A DNA stretch of 64,000 bases from Trichomonas vaginalis G3 (Eukaryota > Parabasalia > Trichomonadida > Trichomonadidae): assembly GCF_026262505.1 (NCBI RefSeq), contig NC_067206.1, positions 22,645,896 to 22,709,895 on the forward strand. Direction: 5' to 3'. The notes below the pieces were generated by a model, which was not told the DNA's origin, ran no database searches, and saw only the letters and a program-made list of their open reading frames with translations. Position numbers and translations under genes: made by a program. Below, in pieces: positions 30,062-39,761 of this stretch (within the stretch, counting starts at the first letter, position 1; each line of letters starts with the position of its first letter).

Positions 30062-33000
30062 ATGAAAGTGGTTTCTTTTTCCATATTGTACTGTGCAATG
30101 GCATTTTACTTATGCATTAAGCTCATGTCCATATGGAAAATAAATCACTCCCTGTTTGATGCATATTCATCAATAGTTTCAAGTAGATTCATCACTTTCA
30201 TTACTTGCACATCATGCATCTTTCTATTAATATCAATCACATATATAGTAAATGTAGTAGTATTGCAAATTCCTGATAAATCTATCTATCAAACCGCACG
30301 AAAAGATTTGATTTTTGATGTAATCATGTCTATTTTAACAATAATTGTCGTAGGCAATCAGATAACATTCTTTTACATTGAACCACACTTACTTTTGCAG
30401 ATTTCATTTCCGATTTTCATAAATTATTTCGCAAAATTACTCGAAAATTACATTGGCTACTTCAATATTTCATCAATAGGCCAGAATATACAATTACACA
30501 AGAATATTGCTACAATTGAAATCATAATATTCAGTTTTAACGTATATTTACTAATTAATTTTCTTCGAATCTGTAATGAAAGCAAATTCAGTTTAGATTT
30601 CTACAATACAATGAAGAGTATTTCATCTTTTACTAATATTTGCTATACAATTATGCTTCATCTGTTTTACTATTTACAAATTTCCAATAATGGCAAACCA
30701 GTTATAACATTCGCCAATATTAACCGTTTGGAAGTAGTGTTACATGCATTTGCCGCGATTTTTATGATGATTTATTATATAATGTTATATTTACAAGAAA
30801 AAAGCTATAGATACTTATTGTTTATGCTTATGGAAGCTATAATAATCGTAAAATACATACTCAAATACTCAAAATTCAAAAATATTCACGATAAATTAAT
30901 TTCATGTAGAAGACCAACAGAAAAAATGCTGCAAAATCCGAATACCTGCATTCTTTGCCGCAGAAAGATGCATGTAGATGATTCAGTTTCTATTTCTTGT
31001 GGCCATTGTTTTCATTTTGAGTGTTTAGAAAGAGTTTTAGCGACCAATAACGAGTGCCCTCAATGTAGATTCAATATTGAGTTCAGATTAACCGATGAAA
31101 TTCCAATAGAAATGAAAGATTCAACAATATTTATTGAAAAATCATTTGATCATAAAAAAGATCCAACGATCTTCTTAACAGAAATCATTGAAAGTAAATT
31201 AAATGCAATTACCACAGATATTTATGGAACTTACATTGATATCGTTACAACTTTATCAAAATACGATAATTTTGTTTGTGTTGAGTGGAGGAACAACAAT
31301 TACACTGAACTTGGCGATGATTGCGATACTGAATATATAAATTTGAAACAAAATTTGGATTTCAATTACAAATATACTGGAAATCCACGAGGAATTAACT
31401 GGACAGAATATGGTATTGAACCAAAGACTGAACCATATATTGAAAGCAAACAGATCCCTGAAAATAACGAAGATAATCAAAAGGATTCTCAAAATGAAGA
31501 AGAAGACAATACAGATAATCATGATCAAACAGAAACACATAATAATATAGAGCAAAACGACGATAATCAGAAGTTAGATTCTGATAATCAAGATATTGAA
31601 GTCAGTGATGATGATTCTAATGAATTAAATATTCAGTCTACTCAGAAAGATGATGACAAAGAACAAAATGAAGAAATACTTAATGATTCTAATCAAAATA
31701 TAGAAATAGAACCAAAACAGATCGATGATGCTTCAGAACAAGAAGATAATGATAACAGTAACATGGATGAATCAAATGAGGGCGAAATCAACAATACACA
31801 AAATAATTCAAATGATATTGTTGAAGAAAATAAACCAGAATTACCATTGGCAACTACCAATGACATTGATGAAGTAGAACTTTCTAACGGTGCTACTTCA
31901 GAGAAAAATAATACAGATAATATAGAGATAGAGGAACTTAATAGAGAAAACAATAAAGAACATACAGAAGATGAACTACAATCTGAAAATGAAGGAATTT
32001 CAGAGACAAATAATGATAATGAAATTGATTCAAATATCGAACCAGTTTCTAACGTAAATCCTGAAAAGGAAGAATCAAATAGTGACAAGACTGATAATAC
32101 AGATGAAAAACAAGTAAAATTTGATGCAAAATCAGATAAAATTGCAAATGATCAAAATACTAAAGACACAAAGCTTAATGAGGAAGAGAACAAAGATAAG
32201 TGTGATGATTCACCAACACCCAATGAAGAAAAAATGGATGAAAAAGAAAAATCTAAACAAAATCTTACAAAACCTGAAGGAAAAGAGAATATTCCAGCTC
32301 CTGATACAAAAGAAGGCCAAGAAAAACATATTTCTATAGAACAGAAAGCCGAAGATCATTCAGCAACTGAAATTGCGAAAGAATCTTCAGTTTTACCAAC
32401 TTCAAATCAAGAGAAAATTGAAGAAAAATGCGATTCAACAGATCCAGTAAATGACGCAGAAATTTTGTCTCCCTCAAATTGTCATTTATCCACCCAAACA
32501 GAGCTATTGAAAACTGCCGACCATTCAAATATGGAAATTCCAAAGGGCCCGTATTCTAATATCCACGTTGTTGTACTTGCAAACAGAGATGCCAATATTC
32601 GCGAAGTATTTGGCAGAAGCCAACAAATCGGATTCCTTAAGATCGGCAATATTCCATTAATAGAACACGTTCTTTCTCATTTGAATAACTTAGGATTCAA
32701 CAGAATCACTCTTGTATGCAAGGAAATTGATTATTCTGCATACCAGACTTACTTGGATTCTAAATTTGAAAATGTAAATATTAAATGTTTCGATGGAGAT
32801 AAAACAGCAACATGCCAAGTCATTCGCCAGCTTTATACAAAGAAGACCCACATATTAGTCTATCCAATTGACCTCGTTACCGTTTGTGATATTACGAAAA
32901 TTGTTGATCAGCATATTCAAACAGACGCTTCGGTTACTCTTTTCACAACAAAATACGCCATTTCGAACAAAGAACTCGAAGATGCTCCAGGAACTGGTGT

Positions 33001-33784
33001 CGCAATCAGTACTACAGGCAGACACTTCTTTGTCGTTGATGAAAGCAACGAATCCAGACTTATCGCACTTCTTGGCGATATGGATGCTCATCGCTTTGAT
33101 CTTGACCTCAATTTGAAGAGCGAAGATGCATATTTCGGTGACGCCCAACAGATAGAGATTAGCGCTGAAAGCCTTGCCATGTGCAACTCAATGTTCATCG
33201 ATTCTTCGATCAAACTTACAAATTCATATCTTATCTCTCCAAAAGGCATGAAGTACCTTATGGACAACGACGAAATATGCTCAATAGAAAACGAATTTAT
33301 TCCACGTCTTTGCAGCTTAAAGGAACATAAAGTTTTCTCTTATATGACAGATGATAAAACAGTTACGCTTAACGTTCAAGACTTCGTTTCCTTGTACCAC
33401 ATTAACATGAAGTGGGGCAACAAGGAGCTCATGGTCAAAGAAAATCCGAATAAGAAAGAATCAGAACAAGAAAATAAGTCATTACCAGATTTCTTCAAGA
33501 AAGAAAACTACTCAGAACCACAGAATATTAAATGCGATGAAAGGGCGATCATTCGTTCAATTCTCGATGAAAGTGTTACAATTGGCGAAGGAAGTAGAAT
33601 CACTAAGTGCATCATTTATGACCATGTTGTCATTGGTGATAATGTACACATCTCTAACTCTATCATTTGCCCACACTCAAGTATTCCTTCGAAATCCAAG
33701 ATTAATAAATGTTTTGTATCTCCACAGTTCTCTTCAAAGTCAGAGGTTAATGAAGAGAGATCAATTGTAAGGGTGAAAATTTGA
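30062..33784 (+). CDS. Fusion: Hrd1-like membrane RING ligase + eIF2B-gamma-like protein
   Basis: One uninterrupted frame of 1240 codons from ATG 30062. Residues 1-270 have about eight hydrophobic helices. Residues about 295-333 form a RING-H2 finger (CILCRRKM, CGHCFHFECLERV, CPQCR), the plan of Hrd1/gp78-type ER ubiquitin ligases. Residues about 450-825 are an extremely acidic, N/E/D/Q-rich disordered linker. From about 830 the protein is a nucleotidyltransferase-like domain (NIHVVVLANRDANI, then IPLIEHVLSHLNNLGF), ending in a left-handed beta-helix of hexapeptide repeats from about 1160 (SILDESVTIGEGSRI, then CIIYDHVVIGDNVHI, then SIICPHSSI), as in eIF2B-gamma. The sugar-nucleotide catalytic loop (GGxGTR) is absent, as in eIF2B-gamma. 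The C-terminal part uses more C-ending codons than the N-terminal part. An ATG at 32530 could start a separate eIF2B-gamma; no stop separates the two parts. Confidence 0.72.
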   Translation: MKVVSFSILYCAMAFYLCIKLMSIWKINHSLFDAYSSIVSSRFITFITCTSCIFLLISITYIVNVVVLQIPDKSIYQTARKDLIFDVIMSILTIIVVGNQITFFYIEPHLLLQISFPIFINYFAKLLENYIGYFNISSIGQNIQLHKNIATIEIIIFSFNVYLLINFLRICNESKFSLDFYNTMKSISSFTNICYTIMLHLFYYLQISNNGKPVITFANINRLEVVLHAFAAIFMMIYYIMLYLQEKSYRYLLFMLMEAIIIVKYILKYSKFKNIHDKLISCRRPTEKMLQNPNTCILCRRKMHVDDSVSISCGHCFHFECLERVLATNNECPQCRFNIEFRLTDEIPIEMKDSTIFIEKSFDHKKDPTIFLTEIIESKLNAITTDIYGTYIDIVTTLSKYDNFVCVEWRNNNYTELGDDCDTEYINLKQNLDFNYKYTGNPRGINWTEYGIEPKTEPYIESKQIPENNEDNQKDSQNEEEDNTDNHDQTETHNNIEQNDDNQKLDSDNQDIEVSDDDSNELNIQSTQKDDDKEQNEEILNDSNQNIEIEPKQIDDASEQEDNDNSNMDESNEGEINNTQNNSNDIVEENKPELPLATTNDIDEVELSNGATSEKNNTDNIEIEELNRENNKEHTEDELQSENEGISETNNDNEIDSNIEPVSNVNPEKEESNSDKTDNTDEKQVKFDAKSDKIANDQNTKDTKLNEEENKDKCDDSPTPNEEKMDEKEKSKQNLTKPEGKENIPAPDTKEGQEKHISIEQKAEDHSATEIAKESSVLPTSNQEKIEEKCDSTDPVNDAEILSPSNCHLSTQTELLKTADHSNMEIPKGPYSNIHVVVLANRDANIREVFGRSQQIGFLKIGNIPLIEHVLSHLNNLGFNRITLVCKEIDYSAYQTYLDSKFENVNIKCFDGDKTATCQVIRQLYTKKTHILVYPIDLVTVCDITKIVDQHIQTDASVTLFTTKYAISNKELEDAPGTGVAISTTGRHFFVVDESNESRLIALLGDMDAHRFDLDLNLKSEDAYFGDAQQIEISAESLAMCNSMFIDSSIKLTNSYLISPKGMKYLMDNDEICSIENEFIPRLCSLKEHKVFSYMTDDKTVTLNVQDFVSLYHINMKWGNKELMVKENPNKKESEQENKSLPDFFKKENYSEPQNIKCDERAIIRSILDESVTIGEGSRITKCIIYDHVVIGDNVHISNSIICPHSSIPSKSKINKCFVSPQFSSKSEVNEERSIVRVKI

Positions 33785-34353
33785 ATTTTAAAGTTAAATA
33801 AAATACTATATTTTTTGATTTTTACTTATTTTACTTTTTACTTTTTAACTTCTAAACTAAAACATCCAATACAACTCTATTAATTAATAGATTCCTTCAA
33901 AAATACTTAATATTTTTTTTTTAAATGTATCTTGAAAATCATTTCATCATCTATTGAAAATCTTCTTAAAATATCTCAAAAGTTATATGCTTAAAGTTAT
34001 TTTCCTCCTTATCGATTGAAATGAAAATAATATTTCATGTTTGAAGATATTTTATCTTGAAATTCAGTTCACATATTAAGTTTCATGATAGTGCACATAT
34101 TTATTTATGACTTGATCACTGATGAAATCAATTGATGATGAAGGTTTGCCCGATTTGACAAATGATCGAAAATTAAATAGAAATTTTAGCTCAGTAACTA
34201 ATAACTAATTTAATGCAACATTAATAATGATGAACAGTTTATATTGAAACTTTTTGTATGGAGGCTTAACGTACACTTTTCGGAATCTAAAAATTTACAA
34301 TTCTTCACAAAAAGTTTTTGAAACAACAATTCAATTTTTGATACAGAAAAATC
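33785..34353. other. Intergenic DNA, no gene seen
   Basis: About 570 AT-rich bases, with no supported feature until the initiator at 34354. Confidence 0.4.
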
Positions 34354-34360
34354 TCATTAT
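34354..34360 (+). promoter_or_regulatory. Initiator element, TCATTAT
   Basis: TCATTAT with predicted +1 A at 34356 gives an 11-base leader to ATG 34367; a full match to the trichomonad initiator. Confidence 0.62.
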
Positions 34361-34366
34361 ATAAAA

Positions 34367-37300
34367 ATGAGCTCGTCTGACTCAGATTCCGACAGCTCGA
34401 AGCATTCAGTATCATATTCTTATTTCAAGGATAAGTCTGTATCATACTCACTCTCCAAGGACAAATATGTTTCTTATTCTTTATCAAAAGATTCATCAAA
34501 GAAAGAAGAAGCTAAAAAGGAAGAGCCACAAAAAGAAGAACCAAAGCAAGAAGAACCTCCGAAAGAGGAACCAAAAGAAACTCCACCAGAAGAAGTCAAA
34601 AAACCAGAAGAACAACCAAAAGAAGAGAATTCAGTGTCTTATTCACTCTCAAAAGAAGATAAACCAAAGGAAGAGCCTCCAAAAGAGGAACCAAAAGAAT
34701 CTCCACCAGTAGAAGAGAAGAAACCAGAAGAACAACCAAAACAAGCTGAAGAACCACCAAAGGAAGAAAATTCATCAAAGAAAGAAGAGCCTAAAAAGGA
34801 AGAACCTAAGAAAGAGGAACCAAAACCAGAGCCAAAACCAGCTCCAAAGGCTGAAGAAAAGAAACCAGAACAAAAACCCGCCAAAGAGGAAAAACCAAAG
34901 CCGCAAGAAAAACCAGCCGCTCAAACAACTACAAATACAACTTACGTCAACGCTGTTAACTACGATGTTCAAGAACCTCTTGAATTTTTACCAGGAGCTG
35001 TTGAAATCGACGAAATCAGGCCTTTTGTCACAGAATCAGATACATGGAAGAACGATTCTAAGATCGAAGCCTTCTTAAATGGAAAAGATATGGTAAATAA
35101 AGAATGGAATTCAAAAATCGTTTCTGGATACACTACAACACCAAATATTCTTGCTACAGAAACAACAAAGGATATTTACACAGTTCCAAGCTACAAGAAG
35201 CACCCCGTTGTTCAATTTTACGCTGAAGATTACAGAGAATTAGTTATTAATCAGCCAAACAATTCTTCTAAGTCCGTTGAACCAACCCGTGATATTTTAT
35301 ACCAAACTGAATTACCAAATGCCGAAAATCCTGTTGTAAATTCAGAAATCAATACTTATATCACAGAACAATACTTTTCAATCAATGGAAAGCCAAACCA
35401 CGACGTTGCAATACCAGAAGTTGTTCCTGTTAAGAGAACAGAGTTGAAATTCTTGGAAATCGAACTTTCCGAATTTAAGACAAACACATTAGAGCAAATC
35501 GAGCCAATCATATTCAACGGATACTTATTCAAGTCTGGACGTATCATTACTGATCGCTGGGCTTTCACTACAAACGAATCTGCTCAAATTTTGAATACAA
35601 ACGGCGTAAACTTCAAACCAAGACAAAAAGCCGCTTTCGAACTTGGCAACAGTGCATTCCTCGCCATCAACGATAAGATCAAGAGCCAAGAAGAGTATCT
35701 TGTCATCGAATTACTCCGTCCTTTGTTAGTTGACAACGGTGCCGCCGTCAACAAGTACTATCTCAAGCCATCCAACGCATCCCAATGCATCAAAGCCAGA
35801 GAATGCGTCAAAACATCGTTCCCAAGAACGAAACAAATCTTTGCAACGTTTGCTTACACATTTGTTTCGCTTAAAGAGCTCACATCAGGCTATTCCATCG
35901 AATTACAACAGCCAATTCTATGTGATACACCACCAAATAAGGAATTATTAGCGAAATTCCTCGAAAAACCGAAGAAAGTCACATCCAGAATATTACCATT
36001 CCAAATGATACTCAAGGCCAAGGAAGAAACCGCTGAAAGCGTAAGACAACTCCAAGATGAAGGATATGAAGTTATTCATTCCTTGATTCAGAATCCAAAC
36101 AACCTTGCCTTCCAATTCCGCAACCAAATAACATTCGGATTACGTGATACTTCCTTCAAACCACCAAAAGGAATCAAAGCCAGAAATATCTTAGCGAGAA
36201 TTACTATGGTTCCTGGCAAACAGAACGACAAGAAGCCAATAAAACTCTTGCACTCCAACATTGACGACTCCTATGTCGATTCCGTTGTCACACAAACCAT
36301 ATATCATAATGAAACTCCAGAATTTGACGACACATTTGTTGCAGATTTACCAAATCCACTTCCTAAAGAGCTCGGCTTCAACATCGAGTTCTTCCACGGT
36401 GTTGCACAGTTATCAGATGTTCCAATGATGCCTGTAGGACGCTGCTACGCCCCTATTTACAATGAAAAAGGTATTTTTGAGAACAGAAAGATCACATTAC
36501 CAATACATTATGAGAAAACACCATCACCTAAAGAACTTGATCCAAAGAACCACGCGACATTCTTCATGGTTCCTCGTTCACATTTCTTAGCCGAGAATGT
36601 TTCTCTGCAGAAATTCCTTGTTTACGCAAGTTGCTGCTATACATTAGATCCAGAATCTCTTTCACGTGCGGACAGAGCATCATTGAACGAGTACATGGTT
36701 CCAATCTTAGAACTCACAACTAAACTATCCAATCAACAACCATTGCGAGCAATTCATTGTTTCATCACTTTGTCACAAAAAATCGACAAAGCAACCGAAA
36801 AAGGAACTGCCGAACAAAGATTTGCATGGTATGCTAAATCAGCTAGTTTCAGGACAGACATGACAACTACCGATCAAACATCTGTTGGTTTGTTGAGTGG
36901 CTACAAATATTTCTTGGATGAAATGAAAGTCGAAAACGACCAAGTTCCTGTTGATCACTCAATTATCAGATTGATTTTTGATTTGGTCGTTAAAAGTATC
37001 ATGTTGACAAAGTGCAGAACATTCATGAACGCATTCGAAGAGTTCGCAAATTCATGGTCAAAAGTTTCATACAAATTATCTCTCACAAAAAGTAACGAAC
37101 GAAATCAACATTTTGTCACTTTTTGTCATAAATTATTTGACATTGGCTGTGGAACCGCTGTTTACGAAGCAATTAAAGCATTCTGGACAAACATCAAAGA
37201 AGAAAGTGACAAGACTATCTTTGTCAATTTCGTTGAACAAATATTGACACCAAAAGTATTCATTTCATTGAGTCTTTATCACGATGGTTTTATCAACTTA

Positions 37301-39556
37301 ATCAGTGACATCATGAAGAAATCTACACTTGACAAGATGTTTTCATCTATCTTCACCGTTTGTGTTTCATGCATTGATTGTTATTCTAATGATTACAAAT
37401 GTCGTATTACAACAAGATATCTTAACCGTCTTTCCGATTTATGTCCAATTGGCAGTTTCCCATATGCAAACGAAGATGAAATCCATCCAATCCTCATCTG
37501 GTTCACACTTCTTATCCAATACTTGGATGACACATCTATCCAGTATTTCTACAAACAAATCAACAAAGACGATTTCTTCAAATCAGTTAATTTTGTTTTG
37601 TCAAAGATCCGATATAACGGCAAAGATCCAAAGAACAACGACAAGAAAGTCAAACGACAGAAAGAGATAACATATACAGTTCATTTTGCATCATTGAATA
37701 TTTTACGAATTCTTTCTAAAGAAGGAGTTGTTACCGAAGAAAAAGAACTTATTTTACTTGGTGATCTTTACTATCATTTATTCTGTGCAAACAAGAACAT
37801 CGACATCATCAAACCATTGATTGTCACTTTCACAGATTTTGCTATTCGAAACATCGAATTTATGTTCTACAAAGTTCAACCATGTTTTGCACGATTCATT
37901 GCAAAGATCTTCATCTTGAATCCAATTGCAGTTGAAGAAACTAACCAATTCTTGTTCAAATTATATGAAGCAGATGATAAAATTACATCTAAGACATCAA
38001 ATAAACCAAACAACAACAAATCCAATGCTCTCTGTTACCGCGCATTCAATTCTATCAGTAGTCTTCAGCGTTCACAAGTCAAACTGCAAAAGGACGGTGG
38101 CAATCTTGTCAAGTCCATGGTTTCCGACTTCAACGAAATCATCGAAATCGAGAAACGTTTATTGAATGAACCAAATCTTATTGATGAAGTTAAGAGCGAA
38201 CTTATCTACAACAAAGCAGTTAAATTCATTTGCAGTCCCGATTCTGCATTGAATGAGTTAAATGTTCTTGCCGAATTCTATTCATCACGTCAGAAATACG
38301 AAGAAGAAATCCAAGTTTTGTTGTTACAATCCGCTATTATTTTAGAATATTCTACATTGTTAGGTAAAATGAAATTCATTTGGGATCCCGATTTACGATA
38401 TCATCCCGGCCAAGTTTTGTTGCGTCTTTGCCCCGCAGTTACACAAATCTCATGTCCAATCAGACTTAGTGATGATCCACCATTCGTCCCATCTTTCTGT
38501 GATTCAACAATTTTCTCCGAGCGGTCATTCACCGACATTTTACACACTATCTTACAAAAGTGCCAAACTTGTGAACTCCATGAAGTTGGTTATTCACTTA
38601 TTGACATTTTCTGGCCACTTCTTGAACACCACCGAATGTTTGGTTCTCTTTGCAACTTCTTCAAGACACAAGAATCTATTTGCGAGAAAATCGAGAATTA
38701 TCCAGGCGACAAAATCCGTCAATTCGGTAATTATTACTTTGTCACATTTTACAATCAAAAGTTCTTTGGTAAAGAATCCGGCATCAACTACATTTTCAAG
38801 GAGGACAACGATGTCACGATTGATCATTTCAAAGAAAAGTTATTAAGTAGTTTCGAGAATATTCATGGTAAAGACAAAATCGAAATTCACGAATTCTCGG
38901 GCAAACTTGATCCACGTAGTTTGTCACCAGACAAAGGCCACATCCAAGTTTCGGAAGTCGAACCAAACTTCACACGGAAAGAGCTTGCCGAGCGAATCAC
39001 AACATTCGAACTCGAACACGACATCCAGAAGTTTGCACAAGACGAAATCTTCGTGAAAGATGGTCTTGAACTTGAACAGTCAGAATACAGCGATCGATGG
39101 ATCCGTCGTCAGATCTACAAACCTAACAAGTCCATGCCAAGCTGCACACTTCGTGTTTATGTTGCTAAGAAAGACATCGACGAAGTTGAGTACTCGCCTA
39201 TCCGTGTTGCATACCGAAACTTGTCACAACTTGTTAGCGAGATGCGTAATGCTATCGATGTCAAAGACTACGCCACATTGCAATCACACATGAAGTTTAG
39301 TCTTTTAGACCTTGAGAGCCAGACACCTCTTAATATCGCCAAGATTTTCTTATCAGACAGAGATCCATCAGAAGCTAAATACAACAAGAAACTTTGCAAT
39401 GCAGAAACCGATTTCTTGAACACTACAAAGAAAGCACTTCTTAGCCATGCGGAATTCTGCAAACAGTATCCATCAGCAATCCCTGTTCAGAATGAACTCG
39501 AATCTGCCTTCCAAATCATTTCAGATTCTATTACTCGAATCATCAACCAAAATTAA
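34367..39556 (+). CDS. DOCK-family guanine-nucleotide exchange factor
   Basis: A 1729-residue protein. Residues 1-195 are low complexity: repeats of SVSYSLSKD (four to five times) and KEEP/PKEE repeats. Residues about 585-690 fit a DHR-1 (C2-like) domain (NILARITMVPG, then VVTQTIYHNETPEFDD, then IEFFHGV). The middle is alpha-solenoid. Residues about 1330-1710 fit DHR-2, the catalytic domain: a helical lobe (YSLIDIFWPLLEHHRMFGSL), then the core NYYFVTFYNQKFFG...YIFKE, then the stretch HIQVSEVEPNF and the RWIRRQIYKPNKSMPSCTLRVYV segment. DOCK proteins activate Rac/Cdc42-type GTPases and so control actin and cell shape. The length fits the family. The stop overlaps TAAA. Confidence 0.85.
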   Translation: MSSSDSDSDSSKHSVSYSYFKDKSVSYSLSKDKYVSYSLSKDSSKKEEAKKEEPQKEEPKQEEPPKEEPKETPPEEVKKPEEQPKEENSVSYSLSKEDKPKEEPPKEEPKESPPVEEKKPEEQPKQAEEPPKEENSSKKEEPKKEEPKKEEPKPEPKPAPKAEEKKPEQKPAKEEKPKPQEKPAAQTTTNTTYVNAVNYDVQEPLEFLPGAVEIDEIRPFVTESDTWKNDSKIEAFLNGKDMVNKEWNSKIVSGYTTTPNILATETTKDIYTVPSYKKHPVVQFYAEDYRELVINQPNNSSKSVEPTRDILYQTELPNAENPVVNSEINTYITEQYFSINGKPNHDVAIPEVVPVKRTELKFLEIELSEFKTNTLEQIEPIIFNGYLFKSGRIITDRWAFTTNESAQILNTNGVNFKPRQKAAFELGNSAFLAINDKIKSQEEYLVIELLRPLLVDNGAAVNKYYLKPSNASQCIKARECVKTSFPRTKQIFATFAYTFVSLKELTSGYSIELQQPILCDTPPNKELLAKFLEKPKKVTSRILPFQMILKAKEETAESVRQLQDEGYEVIHSLIQNPNNLAFQFRNQITFGLRDTSFKPPKGIKARNILARITMVPGKQNDKKPIKLLHSNIDDSYVDSVVTQTIYHNETPEFDDTFVADLPNPLPKELGFNIEFFHGVAQLSDVPMMPVGRCYAPIYNEKGIFENRKITLPIHYEKTPSPKELDPKNHATFFMVPRSHFLAENVSLQKFLVYASCCYTLDPESLSRADRASLNEYMVPILELTTKLSNQQPLRAIHCFITLSQKIDKATEKGTAEQRFAWYAKSASFRTDMTTTDQTSVGLLSGYKYFLDEMKVENDQVPVDHSIIRLIFDLVVKSIMLTKCRTFMNAFEEFANSWSKVSYKLSLTKSNERNQHFVTFCHKLFDIGCGTAVYEAIKAFWTNIKEESDKTIFVNFVEQILTPKVFISLSLYHDGFINLISDIMKKSTLDKMFSSIFTVCVSCIDCYSNDYKCRITTRYLNRLSDLCPIGSFPYANEDEIHPILIWFTLLIQYLDDTSIQYFYKQINKDDFFKSVNFVLSKIRYNGKDPKNNDKKVKRQKEITYTVHFASLNILRILSKEGVVTEEKELILLGDLYYHLFCANKNIDIIKPLIVTFTDFAIRNIEFMFYKVQPCFARFIAKIFILNPIAVEETNQFLFKLYEADDKITSKTSNKPNNNKSNALCYRAFNSISSLQRSQVKLQKDGGNLVKSMVSDFNEIIEIEKRLLNEPNLIDEVKSELIYNKAVKFICSPDSALNELNVLAEFYSSRQKYEEEIQVLLLQSAIILEYSTLLGKMKFIWDPDLRYHPGQVLLRLCPAVTQISCPIRLSDDPPFVPSFCDSTIFSERSFTDILHTILQKCQTCELHEVGYSLIDIFWPLLEHHRMFGSLCNFFKTQESICEKIENYPGDKIRQFGNYYFVTFYNQKFFGKESGINYIFKEDNDVTIDHFKEKLLSSFENIHGKDKIEIHEFSGKLDPRSLSPDKGHIQVSEVEPNFTRKELAERITTFELEHDIQKFAQDEIFVKDGLELEQSEYSDRWIRRQIYKPNKSMPSCTLRVYVAKKDIDEVEYSPIRVAYRNLSQLVSEMRNAIDVKDYATLQSHMKFSLLDLESQTPLNIAKIFLSDRDPSEAKYNKKLCNAETDFLNTTKKALLSHAEFCKQYPSAIPVQNELESAFQIISDSITRIINQN

Positions 39557-39735
39557 ACAATCATTTTTATTTCCAATTATTTCAATAATCTTTACAATTA
39601 TTTTATAAGATATATCTCACTAATCAATATTGGATGAACTGTACTTATTATTGCTTGAGACAAAATATAAATGCCATTTTCCTGATCTTTTCCCTAGTTT
39701 GATATCTTTTTTGGTAATTATTTTGTTTTGACGAT
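39557..39735. other. Short intergenic stretch
   Basis: AT-rich, between the DOCK gene and cassette copy 4; nothing recognised. Confidence 0.4.
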
Positions 39736-39761
39736 CATGATTGAAAAAATAAAATGTCAGA

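Noticed and set aside
34596-34972. Leucine- or glycine/phenylalanine-rich proteins on the opposite strand of the DOCK gene
   Set aside because: They are antisense readings of the KEEP and SVSYSLSKD repeats.
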